From the NCBI RefSeq assembly GCF_000814025.1, contig NZ_JWLL01000003.1:483597-547596 (forward strand): a stretch of DNA of 64,000 nucleotides. The letters are read 5' to 3'. A program made the translations under genes and the position numbers. The DNA is from Tateyamaria sp. ANG-S1. GTDB taxonomy: Bacteria; Pseudomonadota; Alphaproteobacteria; Rhodobacterales; Rhodobacteraceae. Positions within the stretch are counted from its first letter, which is position 1. Every line of letters begins with the position of its first letter. This document shows positions 28,187-38,513 of the stretch, one piece after another. The notes beneath the pieces are model-generated. The model saw only the letters and a list, made by a program, of their open reading frames with translations, had not been told where the DNA came from and searched no databases.

Positions 28187-29155
28187 TTACGCATCCACAT
28201 TCGCAAACTGGTTGCCCGCATTCGCATCGGGCTTCGACCAGTCGCGCTTCACGCCCAGCCACAACAGAACGGTCGAGGCGACAAAGACCGAGGAATACGT
28301 CCCCACGATCACGCCCCAGATCATCGCAAAGACGAACCCACGGATCACGTCCCCACCCAGCACATAAAGCGAAATCAACGCCAGCAGCGTGGTCACGGAT
28401 GTCATCACAGTCCGGCTCAACGTCTCGTTGATCGAGATGTTCAGCACCTCGTTCAGCGGCTTCTTCTTGTACTTGCGCAAGTTCTCCCGCACCCGGTCAA
28501 AGACAACCACTGTGTCGTTCAACGAATAGCCCACGATGGTCAAAAGCGCCGCAATGATGGCCAGATCAAACTTGATCTGCAGTTCGGAAAACACACCAAT
28601 GGTCAGGATCACGTCATGCACAAGGGCGGCCACAGCCCCCAACGCAAACTGCCATTCAAAGCGCAACCAGATGTAGATCAGCACCGCCCCGATGGCCAAG
28701 ATCACCGCAATGGCCGCCGTCTGGATCAACTCTCCGGATACTTTCGGCCCAACGGATTCCACTGACACGAACTGAATATCCGGCACCGACGCACTCAACG
28801 CTGCCTGCACGTCACGGATGGTCTCGGGCGTCACCGCCTCCTGCCCTTCCTGCGCCTGGATACGGATCATCGCCACGTTCTGATCGGCGTCAAAAGTCGG
28901 ATCAAACACCTCGGTGATCGAGATGTCCCCCAACTCCAACGGCGCCATGGCATCGCGATACAGACCAATATCCACCGGCTGCGCGCTTTCGGTCCGCACG
29001 GTCGTGCCGCCACGGAAGTCGATACCGTAGTTCAGCCCCTGCAGTACAAACGACACCCCCGCCAGCACGATCAGCAGGCCCGATAGCCCCAACCACAGCC
29101 TCCACCGGCTGAAGAAATCGAAATTGGTGCCCTGTTTGACCAGCTTCAGTCGCAT
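28187..29155 (-). CDS. secF: Protein translocase subunit SecF
   Basis: SecF pairs with SecD to pull exported proteins through SecYEG using the proton motive force. The 322-residue protein has an N-terminal membrane helix followed by LNYGIDFRGGTTVRTE, the SecF signature. Five more C-terminal spans include ALVHDVILTIGVFS and IVGYSLNDTVVVFDRVREN. It starts one base after the secD stop codon, within the yajC-secD-secF operon. Confidence 0.97.
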   Translation of the reverse strand: MRLKLVKQGTNFDFFSRWRLWLGLSGLLIVLAGVSFVLQGLNYGIDFRGGTTVRTESAQPVDIGLYRDAMAPLELGDISITEVFDPTFDADQNVAMIRIQAQEGQEAVTPETIRDVQAALSASVPDIQFVSVESVGPKVSGELIQTAAIAVILAIGAVLIYIWLRFEWQFALGAVAALVHDVILTIGVFSELQIKFDLAIIAALLTIVGYSLNDTVVVFDRVRENLRKYKKKPLNEVLNISINETLSRTVMTSVTTLLALISLYVLGGDVIRGFVFAMIWGVIVGTYSSVFVASTVLLWLGVKRDWSKPDANAGNQFANVDA

Positions 29156-29156
29156 C

Positions 29157-30821
29157 TTACACCTCGATTGTCTTGGGGCGGCGGCGTTCGAACCACATCA
29201 CCACCATCAGCCGCGTCACGAAGATCGCGGTAAACACGGACGTCAGAATGCCCAGACCCAGCGTGATCGCAAACCCGCGCACAGGACCAGAGCCCATCGC
29301 AAACAGGATCACAGCAGTAATGAAGGTCGTGATGTTCGCATCCAGAATAGCCGACAACGCCTTCTCATAGCCAAGTTCAATGGCCCGCGCCGGCCCCCGC
29401 GACGACTTCAACTCCTCGCGGATGCGCTCGAACACCAGCACATTGGCGTCCACCGCCATACCCACGGTCAACACAATCCCCGCAATCCCCGGCAAGGTCA
29501 GGGTCGCCCCGATCATACTCAGCAAGCCAAAAATCAGCCCGATATTGATGATCAGCGCAATGTTGGCAAACAGCCCAAACAGGCCATAGCTCAGCCCCAT
29601 GAACACCAGCACAGCGGCAAAGGCGACCATGGTCGCAACCTTGCCCGCATCAATACTGTCCTGCCCCAGCTCCGGCCCAATGGTTCGTTCCTCAAGAAAC
29701 GTCAGCTCCGCAGGCAACGCCCCAGCACGCAACAGCACGGCCAGGTTGGTCGACTCCTCGACCGAGAACCGACCGGTGATAATCCCCGACCCGCCCGGAA
29801 TATGGCTCTGGATCACAGGGGCAGACACCACCTCATCATCCAGCACAATGGCAAAGGGCGACCCGATATTCTCAGCCGTATAATCGCCAAAGCGCCGCGC
29901 GCCTGTCGTGTTAAACCGGAAAGACACCGCCGGGTTGCCGTTCTGGTCAAAGCTCGGCTGCGCATCGACCAGATCCTCACCCGTCACCACAGGCGCGCTC
30001 TCGATCACATAAAACAGCCCCGGCTCATCCAGCGACGGCACCAACTTGTTGCCCACACCGGCCGAGGCGTTCTCGTCCGACGTCCGGTTCACAACCGGGT
30101 TAAAAGTCAACTGCGCCGTCGTCCCGATGATCTCCTTCAACTCAGCCGCCGACCCGATGCCCGGCACCTGAATAAGGATCCTCTGCGCGCCCTGCCGCTG
30201 AATGGTCGGCTCCCGCGTGCCCACCTCGTCAATCCGGCGGCGCACGATCTCAAGCGACTGCTGCACCGTCCGCTCGTCCGAGGCGAGCTTCTCCTCGTCA
30301 CTCAACTGCACAACGACCACATCCGGCCCATCGGCACTGACAACAATGTCGTTCGCACCCACCCCGGTCAGCGTCTGCACAGGTTGCTGCAAGGTCCGCA
30401 CAAGCTGCAACGCCCGCTGCATCCCCGCAGGCTCGCCAATCCGAATGCGCAGCACATCAGGGTCCGAGGGCTGCAACCGAATGGTGCCAATGGTCGCCCG
30501 CTCTGCGCGCAAGATGTCACGCACCTCGGGCCACATCGCCTCGATCCGGCTGGCATAGACATCCTCGACCTGCACCTCGGCCAGCAGATGCGCGCCGCCC
30601 CGCAGGTCCAAGCCAAGGTTCACGAGCGCAGAGGGCATAAAATCCGGCCACTGCGCAAACAGGGCCTGGTTCTCGGGGGTATCAGCGCCCAACTCAATGG
30701 CCTGGGCCGCATCATTGTGCTGCTCAACGCGGGTATAGAACCCGTTGGGCAGGGCAAGCATCAGGCCCAGCGCACATAAGGACCAAATCAGTACCCGTTT
30801 CCACGCATCAATCTGAAGCAT
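29157..30821 (-). CDS. secD: Protein translocase subunit SecD
   Basis: SecD is the larger RND-type partner of SecF. The 554-residue protein has an N-terminal span, then LGLDLRGGAHLLAEV near residue 68, and a large periplasmic P1 domain with RRRIDEVGTREPTIQRQG. The C-terminal membrane bundle has GMAVDANVLVFERIREEL near residue 460, the expected acidic proton-relay motif. The start overlaps the yajC stop by one base (TAATG). Confidence 0.97.
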   Translation of the reverse strand: MLQIDAWKRVLIWSLCALGLMLALPNGFYTRVEQHNDAAQAIELGADTPENQALFAQWPDFMPSALVNLGLDLRGGAHLLAEVQVEDVYASRIEAMWPEVRDILRAERATIGTIRLQPSDPDVLRIRIGEPAGMQRALQLVRTLQQPVQTLTGVGANDIVVSADGPDVVVVQLSDEEKLASDERTVQQSLEIVRRRIDEVGTREPTIQRQGAQRILIQVPGIGSAAELKEIIGTTAQLTFNPVVNRTSDENASAGVGNKLVPSLDEPGLFYVIESAPVVTGEDLVDAQPSFDQNGNPAVSFRFNTTGARRFGDYTAENIGSPFAIVLDDEVVSAPVIQSHIPGGSGIITGRFSVEESTNLAVLLRAGALPAELTFLEERTIGPELGQDSIDAGKVATMVAFAAVLVFMGLSYGLFGLFANIALIINIGLIFGLLSMIGATLTLPGIAGIVLTVGMAVDANVLVFERIREELKSSRGPARAIELGYEKALSAILDANITTFITAVILFAMGSGPVRGFAITLGLGILTSVFTAIFVTRLMVVMWFERRRPKTIEV

Positions 30822-31099
30822 TACTTCGCAGGCTCGGTTTTATTGAGCACCTGCGCGATGGTGGACTTCACGACGCGCACCTTCACGCCCTCGGCCACTT
30901 CCACCTCGACCTCATTGTCTTCCTTGACCTTGGAGACCTTCCCGATCAGCCCCCCTTGGGTCACCACCTGATCGCCCCGGCGCAGGGCTTCAACCATGGC
31001 GGCATGCTCCTTGACCTTCTTTTGCTGAGGCCGGATCAGCAGGAAATACATGATCGCAAAGATCAGGATCAGGGGAATGAACTGGCCGATGGCTTCCAT
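30821..31099 (-). CDS. yajC: Preprotein translocase subunit YajC
   Basis: YajC is a small single-span accessory of SecDF. The 92-residue protein has a membrane helix at residues 8-22 ending LLIRPQQKKVKEHAAMVEAL, the family hallmark. It continues with RRGDQVVTQGGLIGKVSKV and a beta-rich C-terminus. It is the first gene of the sec operon, which appears to continue into two permeases, the Mth938-like gene and possibly ccm. It diverges from the pentapeptide-repeat gene across 181 bp. Confidence 0.96.
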   Translation of the reverse strand: MEAIGQFIPLILIFAIMYFLLIRPQQKKVKEHAAMVEALRRGDQVVTQGGLIGKVSKVKEDNEVEVEVAEGVKVRVVKSTIAQVLNKTEPAK

Positions 31100-31280
31100 G
31101 GGAATTGTCCTTGGTCTTGGGGCGGCAACTGGCCCGCTTCAGAGTTTGGCAGAACCTATGGGCGGGGGCGTGTTAGCGCAAGGCACAAAGGGGGCACAAA
31201 CAGGGGATTGAGCGGTCACAGATCACAGGGGCGGGATCAAAGACCTTTTGCCCGACGCACATTCGCGTCAGAATGGCGGG

Positions 31281-32666
31281 ATGGACGAACCACTCACTCT
31301 CTCACTGACCCTGCCGCGCCCTCTGGCACTGGGGCTTTTAACCCTGATTTGCGTGCTTGCGGCATCTTGGCTGGTCTACGTCACCCTGCCCGAGGCGAAA
31401 AAAGAAAAAGGCGCGCTTAGCGCGTTCAGCGCCTCCTTGGGGCTGGGACACATCCACCCGGTGGTGATGATTGTCGCACTCACCCTCTACATCGCGCTGG
31501 TGGGTGTTCTTTTACTGGGACTCTTCGGCCTGATCATCGCCACGCTTGAGGCAACCGGACGTACCAACGACTACCTTTTCTATGTCCTGCGCATCGGTGG
31601 CCTCACAGCAGTGCTTGGCGCTGTCATCGCATTGCCCTTTACACTGATCCGGCTGCAATTGACATCTGAGGCAAACGACACAGCACTGCAGGGACAAATC
31701 ACAGAAAGGATAAATAAGGCAACTGAAGGCTTAGGGGCCGTTCGCAACGAACGAACCAGACGGCTGAAGCCGAACTTCACCACACTAATGGATGCGGAGT
31801 ATGAAGAGTTTGAGGTCACGACCCCTAACATCGAAGTACGCATCGGGGCGATCTTCGCACTAGAGCGCATCGCACAAGACAGTTTGCGAGATCACTTTCA
31901 AGCAATGGAGATTCTCTGTGCATATGTACGGCACAACAGCGCCCAGCATGAGCTTTCACCAACCGAAGACATCAAGAAACCAGCGGAACCGCGTTTCGAT
32001 ATCCAGACTGCAATTGACGTAATCGGCAGGCGAAGCGTGGATCAGCGAAATCTGGAAGCGGCGAAAGAGTTCCGACTAAACCTTCAAAATTCCAATTTGG
32101 ACGGTGTGAACTTTGCATATGGGAGTTTCGACGGAGCAGTCTTTGTGAACTGCCGGTTTGAAGCGGCAAACCTCAGCCGAGCTTCGTTGAGAGGCACGTT
32201 GTTTGATGGCTCTTTGTTGAACCACGCGCGTTGGTTCGACGCGGATTTGACCGGAGCCAGCTTTCGACACACAACACTCAACAAACCGACGCCAGTTTCA
32301 GGAGGGATGACGGAGACATTCAATATGGCCAAGTCAATCGTTGGAACACGATTTGACGGCGCCGACCTGACCGCTGTCCAATACTTTGACGAGCCGGATG
32401 TGATGAACAAAACCTTTGGCACCAAGGACACGAAACTATTAGACGAGTATGAAGATAGGCGGGACGGTTTGCGCAAAAAGATAATCGCGGTGAGGAAAGC
32501 AGAGCGCGAAGGGGATAGAGAGCGGTTGCACGTGGCCCGCCAGTCTCTTCGCGAGACAGGGTTTGAATATTGGTCGCCAAACGACGCCAATGATCTCGCT
32601 ACCAATCACTACTATCAAAAGCTGATGGACAAGGTAGGACTGCGCGGTTTTCCGTTTTGGGTTTGA
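31281..32666 (+). CDS. Membrane protein with pentapeptide repeats
   Basis: This 461-residue protein has three hydrophobic segments within the first 130 residues: LALGLLTLICVLAASWLVYV, VVMIVALTLYIALVGVLLLG and GGLTAVLGAVIALPFTLI. A helical linker with ITERINKATEGLGAVRNER follows, then IEVRIGAIFALERIAQDS. From about residue 265 come A(D/N)LXX-type pentapeptide repeats (NLDGVNFAYGSFDGAVF, NLSRASLRGTLFDGSLL, DLTGASF) forming a right-handed beta helix. A soluble helical tail completes it. From about 31690 onward base composition and codon use are visibly more A/T-rich than in neighbours, which suggests transfer. Function is unknown, and such proteins may be membrane sensors or defence components. 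Confidence 0.75.
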   Translation: MDEPLTLSLTLPRPLALGLLTLICVLAASWLVYVTLPEAKKEKGALSAFSASLGLGHIHPVVMIVALTLYIALVGVLLLGLFGLIIATLEATGRTNDYLFYVLRIGGLTAVLGAVIALPFTLIRLQLTSEANDTALQGQITERINKATEGLGAVRNERTRRLKPNFTTLMDAEYEEFEVTTPNIEVRIGAIFALERIAQDSLRDHFQAMEILCAYVRHNSAQHELSPTEDIKKPAEPRFDIQTAIDVIGRRSVDQRNLEAAKEFRLNLQNSNLDGVNFAYGSFDGAVFVNCRFEAANLSRASLRGTLFDGSLLNHARWFDADLTGASFRHTTLNKPTPVSGGMTETFNMAKSIVGTRFDGADLTAVQYFDEPDVMNKTFGTKDTKLLDEYEDRRDGLRKKIIAVRKAEREGDRERLHVARQSLRETGFEYWSPNDANDLATNHYYQKLMDKVGLRGFPFWV

Positions 32667-32756
32667 TTGGCTCAAATCTTTCCCAATCCCTAACCTCTCA
32701 CCTCAAACCTTAACGCCCCCAAAAAGTTAACCAAACCTCACCGCCCCACCACCGCC

Positions 32757-32870
32757 CAAAACACGCACTTTCCCCAGCAAAATGTGCAACTTCCCCAATC
32801 CCCCCTCAAAATCCCGCATTTCCAGCCCACCAAAACACGCAGTTTCACCCCTAAACATCGCAGTTTGCCC
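32757..32870. repeat. Degenerate tandem repeats in a C/A-rich block upstream of serS
   Basis: Five related units occur at about 32757, 32778, 32807, 32831 and 32852. On the minus strand their approximate consensus is GAAACTGCGNGTTTTG. They sit in a 310-bp intergenic region between the pentapeptide gene and serS. From 32690 to 32890 the plus strand has very little G. No gene is credible here. The units could be protein-binding repeats. Confidence 0.45.
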
Positions 32871-32977
32871 GCAACACCCCGCCACAGCACCACCGCACGC
32901 TGCCTTAACCTCTTGGCCCCTGCCCCCTGATCGGGCATAGGGGCGGCACTGTAAAATCTGTCCCGAGGATTAGACCA

Positions 32978-34270
32978 ATGCACGACATCCGCGCCATCCG
33001 CGCCAATCCCGCCGCTTTCGACGCCGCCCTTGCGCGCCGTGGGGACGCTGCGATGTCGTCGTCCCTTCTGGCCCTCGACGAAGCACGCCGTGCCAAGATC
33101 CTCGCCGCCGAAACCGCGCAGGCCGAACAGAACAAGGCCAGCAAGGAAGTGGGCGCAGCCAAGGGCCGCGGGGACGAGGATGAATTCCAACGCCTCCGCG
33201 CCTTAGTCGCTGAAAAGAAAGCAGAAATCGCGCAGATGCAGGAGGAGGCCAAGGCGCTCGACGCCGAGTTGACCGACGCCCTCGCGCGCATCCCCAACCT
33301 GCCCGCCGAGGACGTGCCGGACGGCGGGGACGAGGATGACAATGTGGAAATCCACAAGTGGGGTGAACCACAAGCCTTTGATTTCGAAGCAAAAGAGCAT
33401 TTCGACATCGCAGGCGTCGCCGCCTCCATGGACTTCGAAACAGCCGCCAAAATCTCCGGCAGCCGCTTCGTTTTGCTCTCCGGCGCCGTCGCGCGCATCC
33501 ACCGCGCCCTCGCCCAGTTCATGATCAACACCCACGTCGACGAAAACGGCCTGACCGAGGTCAACCCGCCCGTCCTCGTGCGCGATGATGCCATGTATGG
33601 TACTGATAAACTTCCCAAATTTGGCGAAGACAGCTACAGGACCGAGGACGGCATGTGGCTCGTTCCCACCTCCGAAGTGCCCCTGACCTACATCCCCGCG
33701 GGCCATGTGATCGACGAAAGCGACCTGCCCCGCCGCTACACGGCCCACACCCTGTGCTTCCGGTCCGAAGCGGGCAGCGCAGGCCGCGACACGGCGGGCA
33801 TGCTGCGTCAGCACCAGTTCGAAAAGGTCGAGATGGTCTCGATCACCCACCCCGACGCCTCGGAGGATGAACAGAAGCGGATGCTTGGCTGCGCCCAGGG
33901 TCTCCTGGAAGCCCTTGAAATCCCTTACAGAACCGTCGTTCTCTGCACGGGTGACATGGGCTTTGGTGCACGCCGCACTTATGACATCGAGGCATGGCTG
34001 CCGGGCCAGAACACCTACCGCGAGATCAGCTCGGTCTCGACCACGGGCGACTTCCAGGCCCGCCGCATGAACGCTCGGTTCAAACCCGCAGACGGCGGAA
34101 AACCGCAATTCGTTCATACACTTAACGGCTCCGGCCTCGCCGTGGGCCGCTGCCTGATCGCGGTGCTGGAAAACGGCCAACAGGCCGACGGATCGGTCAA
34201 ACTGCCCGCAGCGATTGCACCCTATCTCGGTGGCAAGACCACGCTGACGGCGGACGGCGCACTGACCTAG
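32978..34270 (+). CDS. serS: Serine--tRNA ligase
   Basis: SerRS charges tRNA-Ser and tRNA-Sec with serine. The 430-residue protein has the N-terminal coiled-coil arm (about residues 30-100, rich in E, K and A). The class II catalytic core follows, with motif 2 [27 protein letters not shown] and motif 3 [17 protein letters not shown]. The start follows CGAGGATTAGACC. Its stop codon shares a CTAG palindrome with the convergent DUF2235 gene. Confidence 0.97.
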   Translation: MHDIRAIRANPAAFDAALARRGDAAMSSSLLALDEARRAKILAAETAQAEQNKASKEVGAAKGRGDEDEFQRLRALVAEKKAEIAQMQEEAKALDAELTDALARIPNLPAEDVPDGGDEDDNVEIHKWGEPQAFDFEAKEHFDIAGVAASMDFETAAKISGSRFVLLSGAVARIHRALAQFMINTHVDENGLTEVNPPVLVRDDAMYGTDKLPKFGEDSYRTEDGMWLVPTSEVPLTYIPAGHVIDESDLPRRYTAHTLCFRSEAGSAGRDTAGMLRQHQFEKVEMVSITHPDASEDEQKRMLGCAQGLLEALEIPYRTVVLCTGDMGFGARRTYDIEAWLPGQNTYREISSVSTTGDFQARRMNARFKPADGGKPQFVHTLNGSGLAVGRCLIAVLENGQQADGSVKLPAAIAPYLGGKTTLTADGALT

Positions 34271-35340
34271 AAACGCAAGGACCCGGGGCGGTAGTCCGGC
34301 CGCCCCGACTTCCGCTCCGTCACCGAAGGGTGGAGCTCGAGATCCGAAAGCGGCCCTTGCCGCCATTTCCTCAACCAAGACAGGCTGATATCCATCTCCG
34401 CCTCGGCCAGAGGGTCAGGTTTGGTTGGCGGAAAGACCGCCTCTGGCTCAATGGTCAACCGCCCCGCCCCCTGCACCACCCAGTCCAACGTGATGGCCGA
34501 CAGGCCCTGAGACGTGCCAGAGCCGCCAACAATGCCATGGTTCCCGGCAAACCACATCTGCTGATACGGGCGCAGCGGCCCTGTATCGCCGTTGTTCAAC
34601 CCTTGGTCCCCGTCCAGATTGTCCCACTTGGCGGGTTTGTACATGACGCGCAATTCGTCCAGCGCCAGCGCGTGGCGGGCGGATTGCACAAGGCTCGACA
34701 GCGCCATGTCGTGGAAGGCGTATTGCAGGTTCCAAACTGTTGCGACGGGCCCCAAAAGCGATGGCGGAATGCCCCGCGCGCCCACGGTGTCCCACACGCC
34801 AAGATAGGGGATGGCAACCATACGCGATGTGTCGTTCCGCCACGCCAAGTCACTGACAGATGTGCCAAATTTCGGCGACATCTCGCGCCGTGCTTCGCGG
34901 ATGTGCGGCGCATCCGGGTGGTTGCGTTTGCCCCGCTTGCGGTAAAGTTGGAAGGCCTTGTTGATCCCGTCCGTACTGGTGTCCTGCACGATCCCGCATT
35001 TGCGGATCATCCCGGCCACGGACCGCGCAGTATAGGCCCCGCGCGAAAAGCCGAAGAGGTAAATCTCGTCCCCGTCTTGGTAGGCTTGCGCCAGAAACTG
35101 ATAGGCCTGCTTGACCTTCGCATCCAGCCCCCAACCAAAGGCACCGCCAGCGTATCTGTTCAGCATTTTCATAACAGGACCATCAAACCGCCGGTCGGTC
35201 CCGATCCCTTTGAAATAGGCAACGACCTGCCCCTTGGCCGGGTCGTTCACGAGCGCCTGGGCGAGTTTGTGGACGCTCGTAGGTTCGGGGATATCAGGCG
35301 AGTTCCATGTGCCGTCACAGAAGATTGCAATGCGGGTCAT
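34267..35340 (-). CDS. DUF2235 alpha/beta-hydrolase-like protein
   Basis: The 357-residue protein starts [16 protein letters not shown], the DUF2235 N-terminal signature. It contains a nucleophile elbow [18 protein letters not shown] with the likely catalytic Ser. Later blocks are [11 protein letters not shown] (candidate Asp), [10 protein letters not shown] and [12 protein letters not shown] (candidate His). The domain is shared with type VI secretion phospholipase effectors of the Tle1 group, but no secretion genes are nearby and no signal peptide is present. A housekeeping cytoplasmic hydrolase is as likely. It converges on serS with a shared CTAG stop. Confidence 0.82.
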   Translation of the reverse strand: MTRIAIFCDGTWNSPDIPEPTSVHKLAQALVNDPAKGQVVAYFKGIGTDRRFDGPVMKMLNRYAGGAFGWGLDAKVKQAYQFLAQAYQDGDEIYLFGFSRGAYTARSVAGMIRKCGIVQDTSTDGINKAFQLYRKRGKRNHPDAPHIREARREMSPKFGTSVSDLAWRNDTSRMVAIPYLGVWDTVGARGIPPSLLGPVATVWNLQYAFHDMALSSLVQSARHALALDELRVMYKPAKWDNLDGDQGLNNGDTGPLRPYQQMWFAGNHGIVGGSGTSQGLSAITLDWVVQGAGRLTIEPEAVFPPTKPDPLAEAEMDISLSWLRKWRQGPLSDLELHPSVTERKSGRPDYRPGSLRF

Positions 35341-35451
35341 CGTGGGCCAAGTCCTTGAAATACAATGTGCCAGACTAGGTTTTGGCTGGCTGAAATTTCG
35401 GATTGTTGAAATGATGATCTCGACGCAAAATTTTGTAAACGGTGGAAAACC

Positions 35452-36168
35452 ATGCCTTTGCTCGTTCTGATCCTTGCTGTGACCTTTGCAGCGTCGCCGT
35501 TCTGGGTGCCGGATTTCGGCGGGTTCGAGAGCGATCAGTTTCCCATTCCCCAGAACGATCCCCCGGTCCAACCGGCCGGGTATGCCTTTGCGATTTGGGG
35601 GCCGATTTATCTGTGGTTGATTGTCGGCGCGGCTTTTGGCGTGCTCAAGCGCTGGTCCACGCCGGATTGGGCGCCCGTGCGCGCGCCACTGGCCGTTTCG
35701 CTCGCCGTGGGCAGCGTCTGGTTGCCCGTGGCAGTGCAAAGCGCAGTCTGGGCAACCATTTTGATCTGGGTGATGCTGATTAGCGCGCTGGTCGCTTTGT
35801 GGCGCAGTCCGCGATTGGAGCCCTGGGTCGCGGCGTGGCCGGTGGGGCTTTATGCGGGCTGGCTGAGCGCGGCGAGTTGTGTGGCTTTGGGCCTAATGCT
35901 CGCGGGCTACGGGTTCACGTCCAAGCAGACGGCGGCGTGGGTGATGGTGACAGCGGCTGTTGTCCTCGCGCTGGTCATTCAGCGGGCGTTGGGGCGGGCA
36001 CCGACCTATGGGATCGCGGTGATCTGGGCGTTGGTCGCGATTGGCGTGCAGAACGGGTTTGATCTGCGGTCTGTCGGTGCGCTGGCGGTCGTGGGAGCGC
36101 TCGTCATGCTCCGCCCGACCATCAGCGCCTTGCGAGGTGAGGATTTGTCCCCGCGGGGACAACGCTGA
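35452..36168 (+). CDS. TspO/MBR-like tryptophan-rich membrane protein
   Basis: The 238-residue integral membrane protein has about seven hydrophobic segments. The motif PAGYAFAIWGPIYLWLIVGAAFG near residue 41 resembles the tryptophan-rich TspO/MBR family core (..FxIWxPIY..). Full TspO conservation is not evident, and the protein is longer than TspO. A tetrapyrrole or sensory role is therefore a loose family inference. The start follows GGTGGAAAACC. It stands alone between DUF2235 and der. Confidence 0.6.
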   Translation: MPLLVLILAVTFAASPFWVPDFGGFESDQFPIPQNDPPVQPAGYAFAIWGPIYLWLIVGAAFGVLKRWSTPDWAPVRAPLAVSLAVGSVWLPVAVQSAVWATILIWVMLISALVALWRSPRLEPWVAAWPVGLYAGWLSAASCVALGLMLAGYGFTSKQTAAWVMVTAAVVLALVIQRALGRAPTYGIAVIWALVAIGVQNGFDLRSVGALAVVGALVMLRPTISALRGEDLSPRGQR

Positions 36169-36206
36169 TTCCAAACGCTTTTTTCGTTAAAATCGGTTAA
36201 CCAAGG

Positions 36207-37673
36207 TTAACCGCGCCGTCCCTCGGTGTGTTTGCGCAGCTTGGACGGCCCTGCCTTTTTCCGGCCCTTGTAAGGGTTGGCGTCGCTTTGGCCGCGCATG
36301 AAGAGGCGGATGGGTGTGCCGGGCATATCGAAGTCGAGACGCAGGCCGTTGACCAGATAGCGGTTGTAGCTCTCGGGCACCTTGTCGGGGTGTGAGCACA
36401 TGACGACGAAGCCTGGCGGCCGGGTCTTGGCCTGGGTCATATAGCGCAGCTTGATCCGTTTGCCCTGCGGTGCAGGCGGCGGGTGTTGTTCAAGCATCCC
36501 CGTCAGCCAGCGGTTCAGCGCGGCGGTCGGCACACGACGGTTCCAGACGTCATAGGCGCGCAGGATCGCGCCGTGCAGACGGTCAAGGCCCCGGCCCGTC
36601 TTGGCCGAAACGGTCACAAGCGGCGCGCCCTTGAGTTGGGGCAAGAGCCGTTCAAAGCTCTCTTTCAGCTCTTTCAGCTTGGCCTGCTTGTCATCCTCGA
36701 CATCCCACTTGTTGATGGCGATGACGACAGCGCGCCCTTCGCGTTCGGCGAGGTCAGCGATGCGCAGGTCCTGCTGTTCGAAGGGGATAGCCGCGTCGAG
36801 CAGAACGACCACAACCTCGGCAAATTTTACGGCGCGCAGACCGTCGGAGACCGAAAGTTTTTCCAGCTTTTCCTGCACCTTGGCCCGCTTACGCATGCCA
36901 GCGGTGTCAAAAATGCGCATGGGCGTGCCCACGCCATCCGACCCCGCCCAATCGGTGCGCAGGCTGATCGCGTCACGGGTGATCCCAGCCTCGGGTCCCG
37001 TCAGAAGGCGATCTTCGCCGATGATGCGGTTGATGAGGGTGGATTTGCCAGCGTTGGGGCGGCCGACGACGGCGACTTGCAAGGGTTTTGCAGCAGTGGG
37101 TTGGGGGACCTCGTCGGTGTCCTCCTCGTCCACGCTCACGTCGGTTTCGGGATCTTCATGCGCGTTTTTCTCGGCAAAGAGGTCAGCGAGGGGCTGCAAT
37201 TGGGCGTAGAGGTCCGTGAGGCCCTCGCCATGTTCGGCAGACAGGCGAATGGGTTCGCCCAGACCCAGCGAGAAGGCTTCGAGCACGCCCGCATCGGCAG
37301 CGGCACCCTCGCCCTTATTCGCAGCCAGCAGCACGTGGTCGGCGCGCTTGCGCAGGATGTCGGCAAAGATCTCATCCGTGGGCGTGACCCCTGCCCGCGC
37401 ATCGATCATGAACAGGCACACATCGGCCATATCCACGGCGCGTTCCGTCAGCTTGCGCATCCGGCCCTGCAGACTGTCATCCGTCGCCTCTTCGAGACCG
37501 GCGGTGTCGATCACCGTGAACCGCAGGTCCGCCAGTTTGCCCGGCCCTTCGCGCAGGTCGCGCGTCACGCCCGGTTGGTCATCGACCAGCGCAAGGCGTT
37601 TGCCCACAAGGCGGTTGAACAGCGTCGACTTGCCCACGTTGGGCCGTCCGACAATGGCGAGGGTCATGGTCAT
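36207..37673 (-). CDS. der: Ribosome biogenesis GTPase Der
   Basis: Der (EngA) is an essential double GTPase in 50S subunit assembly. The 488-residue protein has a first G domain ([22 protein letters not shown]) and a second G domain ([30 protein letters not shown]). They are separated by an acidic linker near residue 165. The KH-like C-terminal domain has KIRLKYMTQ-like [19 protein letters not shown] and ends in a basic tail. I chose ATG 37673; another ATG lies two codons later. An upstream open extension is not conserved. Confidence 0.97.
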   Translation of the reverse strand: MTMTLAIVGRPNVGKSTLFNRLVGKRLALVDDQPGVTRDLREGPGKLADLRFTVIDTAGLEEATDDSLQGRMRKLTERAVDMADVCLFMIDARAGVTPTDEIFADILRKRADHVLLAANKGEGAAADAGVLEAFSLGLGEPIRLSAEHGEGLTDLYAQLQPLADLFAEKNAHEDPETDVSVDEEDTDEVPQPTAAKPLQVAVVGRPNAGKSTLINRIIGEDRLLTGPEAGITRDAISLRTDWAGSDGVGTPMRIFDTAGMRKRAKVQEKLEKLSVSDGLRAVKFAEVVVVLLDAAIPFEQQDLRIADLAEREGRAVVIAINKWDVEDDKQAKLKELKESFERLLPQLKGAPLVTVSAKTGRGLDRLHGAILRAYDVWNRRVPTAALNRWLTGMLEQHPPPAPQGKRIKLRYMTQAKTRPPGFVVMCSHPDKVPESYNRYLVNGLRLDFDMPGTPIRLFMRGQSDANPYKGRKKAGPSKLRKHTEGRRG

Positions 37674-38177
37674 GGGGTGCGTATCCGACAGATCAAGCCG
37701 TGCACATAGACCATGAGCGCGGTCACTTAAAGGGGGGCTGATGGTGCGCGGCACCTGGGGAGCGCGTCGCTTCTGTGCAGCAAAGCTTTGGTGAACAAGG
37801 ATCGGATCGAAGCTCAGACGTGCAATGCTGTTGTCATCTTTGGCCATTGCGTTTGTGCGGCGGTCCTGCCCTTGTGGTTGGCCCCACCTGAGTGTTCCCG
37901 TTTGAACGTGAGCGCATTCCGGCTTTCGGGGGCGCAGCTGGCTTTTGATCAACGGCGCTCCTGCGTACGCTAGGATCATGCTATCATTGTCGGTACGCCT
38001 AAGATGGAAGCAGTTGGCTGTGCCTAGATGGTTAAGCGTTTGCGGGCCGACTTCGAAGCGGTCCAGATCGATGACGCGAATATGTGCTCATGACCATCGT
38101 AGGTATCTGGTCGACCTGTATTTCATTTCACTTCACAATGCGCTCGAAAACCTACCCAATGATCCGGATCTAAGTCG
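37674..38177. other. 504-bp region without a convincing gene, possible gene remnant
   Basis: No full gene is evident. Two short plus-strand frames look weakly protein-like: one starting at 38028 and reading [17 protein letters not shown] before a TGA, and one ending YFISLHNALENLPNDPDLSR at 38181 whose stop overlaps the next start (ATGA). They lie in different frames, as expected if an older gene decayed by frameshift. Composition is less G/C-rich than the neighbours. Confidence 0.3.
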
Positions 38178-38513
38178 ATGAAGCGTATCGGAATGGTGCT
38201 GTGGGGTATTGTCTGGCGCCTTGCCCTAGGCGCACTCACCTGCCTTTGCACGATTACAGTGGTTTTTTTGCTGCCGGAGATCTTCAGTGCGCAAGGCACG
38301 CAATTGAGGGTATGGGCGGTTTTTATTGCGGCACTTTTGGGAGCCGTATTCCTGCCGCTCTTCATGACTTCCATATGGAGACAAAAAGGAAGTCCTGATT
38401 TAGCGCGTTCGTTTTCTGATATCGCGGGCTCGGATCGTCTCGCCCACCTTGAACCGCATACAGCTTTTTGGGGATGTCTGAGGCGGCTTTTGCCAAAGCC
38501 TTCCCAGATATAA
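38178..38513 (+). CDS. Small two-span membrane protein of unknown function
   Basis: The 111-residue product has two hydrophobic helices, VWRLALGALTCLCTITVVFLL and VWAVFIAALLGAVFLPLFM. A hydrophilic C-terminal tail DLARSFSDIAGSDRLAHLEP follows. I do not recognise the family. The ATG overlaps the stop of a short upstream frame, and no strong ribosome binding site is visible, so translation could depend on coupling. It may be a lineage-specific gene or the surviving end of a decayed operon. Confidence 0.45.
   Translation: MKRIGMVLWGIVWRLALGALTCLCTITVVFLLPEIFSAQGTQLRVWAVFIAALLGAVFLPLFMTSIWRQKGSPDLARSFSDIAGSDRLAHLEPHTAFWGCLRRLLPKPSQI

Noticed and set aside
32738-33190. Minus-strand open frame through the G-poor repeat block into serS
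   Set aside because: Its length results from the strand composition bias, and it is glycine/valine-rich without motifs.
34267-35340. DUF2235 protein as a type VI secretion effector
   Set aside because: No VgrG, immunity protein or other secretion gene is nearby, so only the general hydrolase assignment is supported.
37945-37955. TTTTGATCAAC as an FNR-type box
   Set aside because: The half-sites abut with no six-base spacer, so the geometry is wrong.
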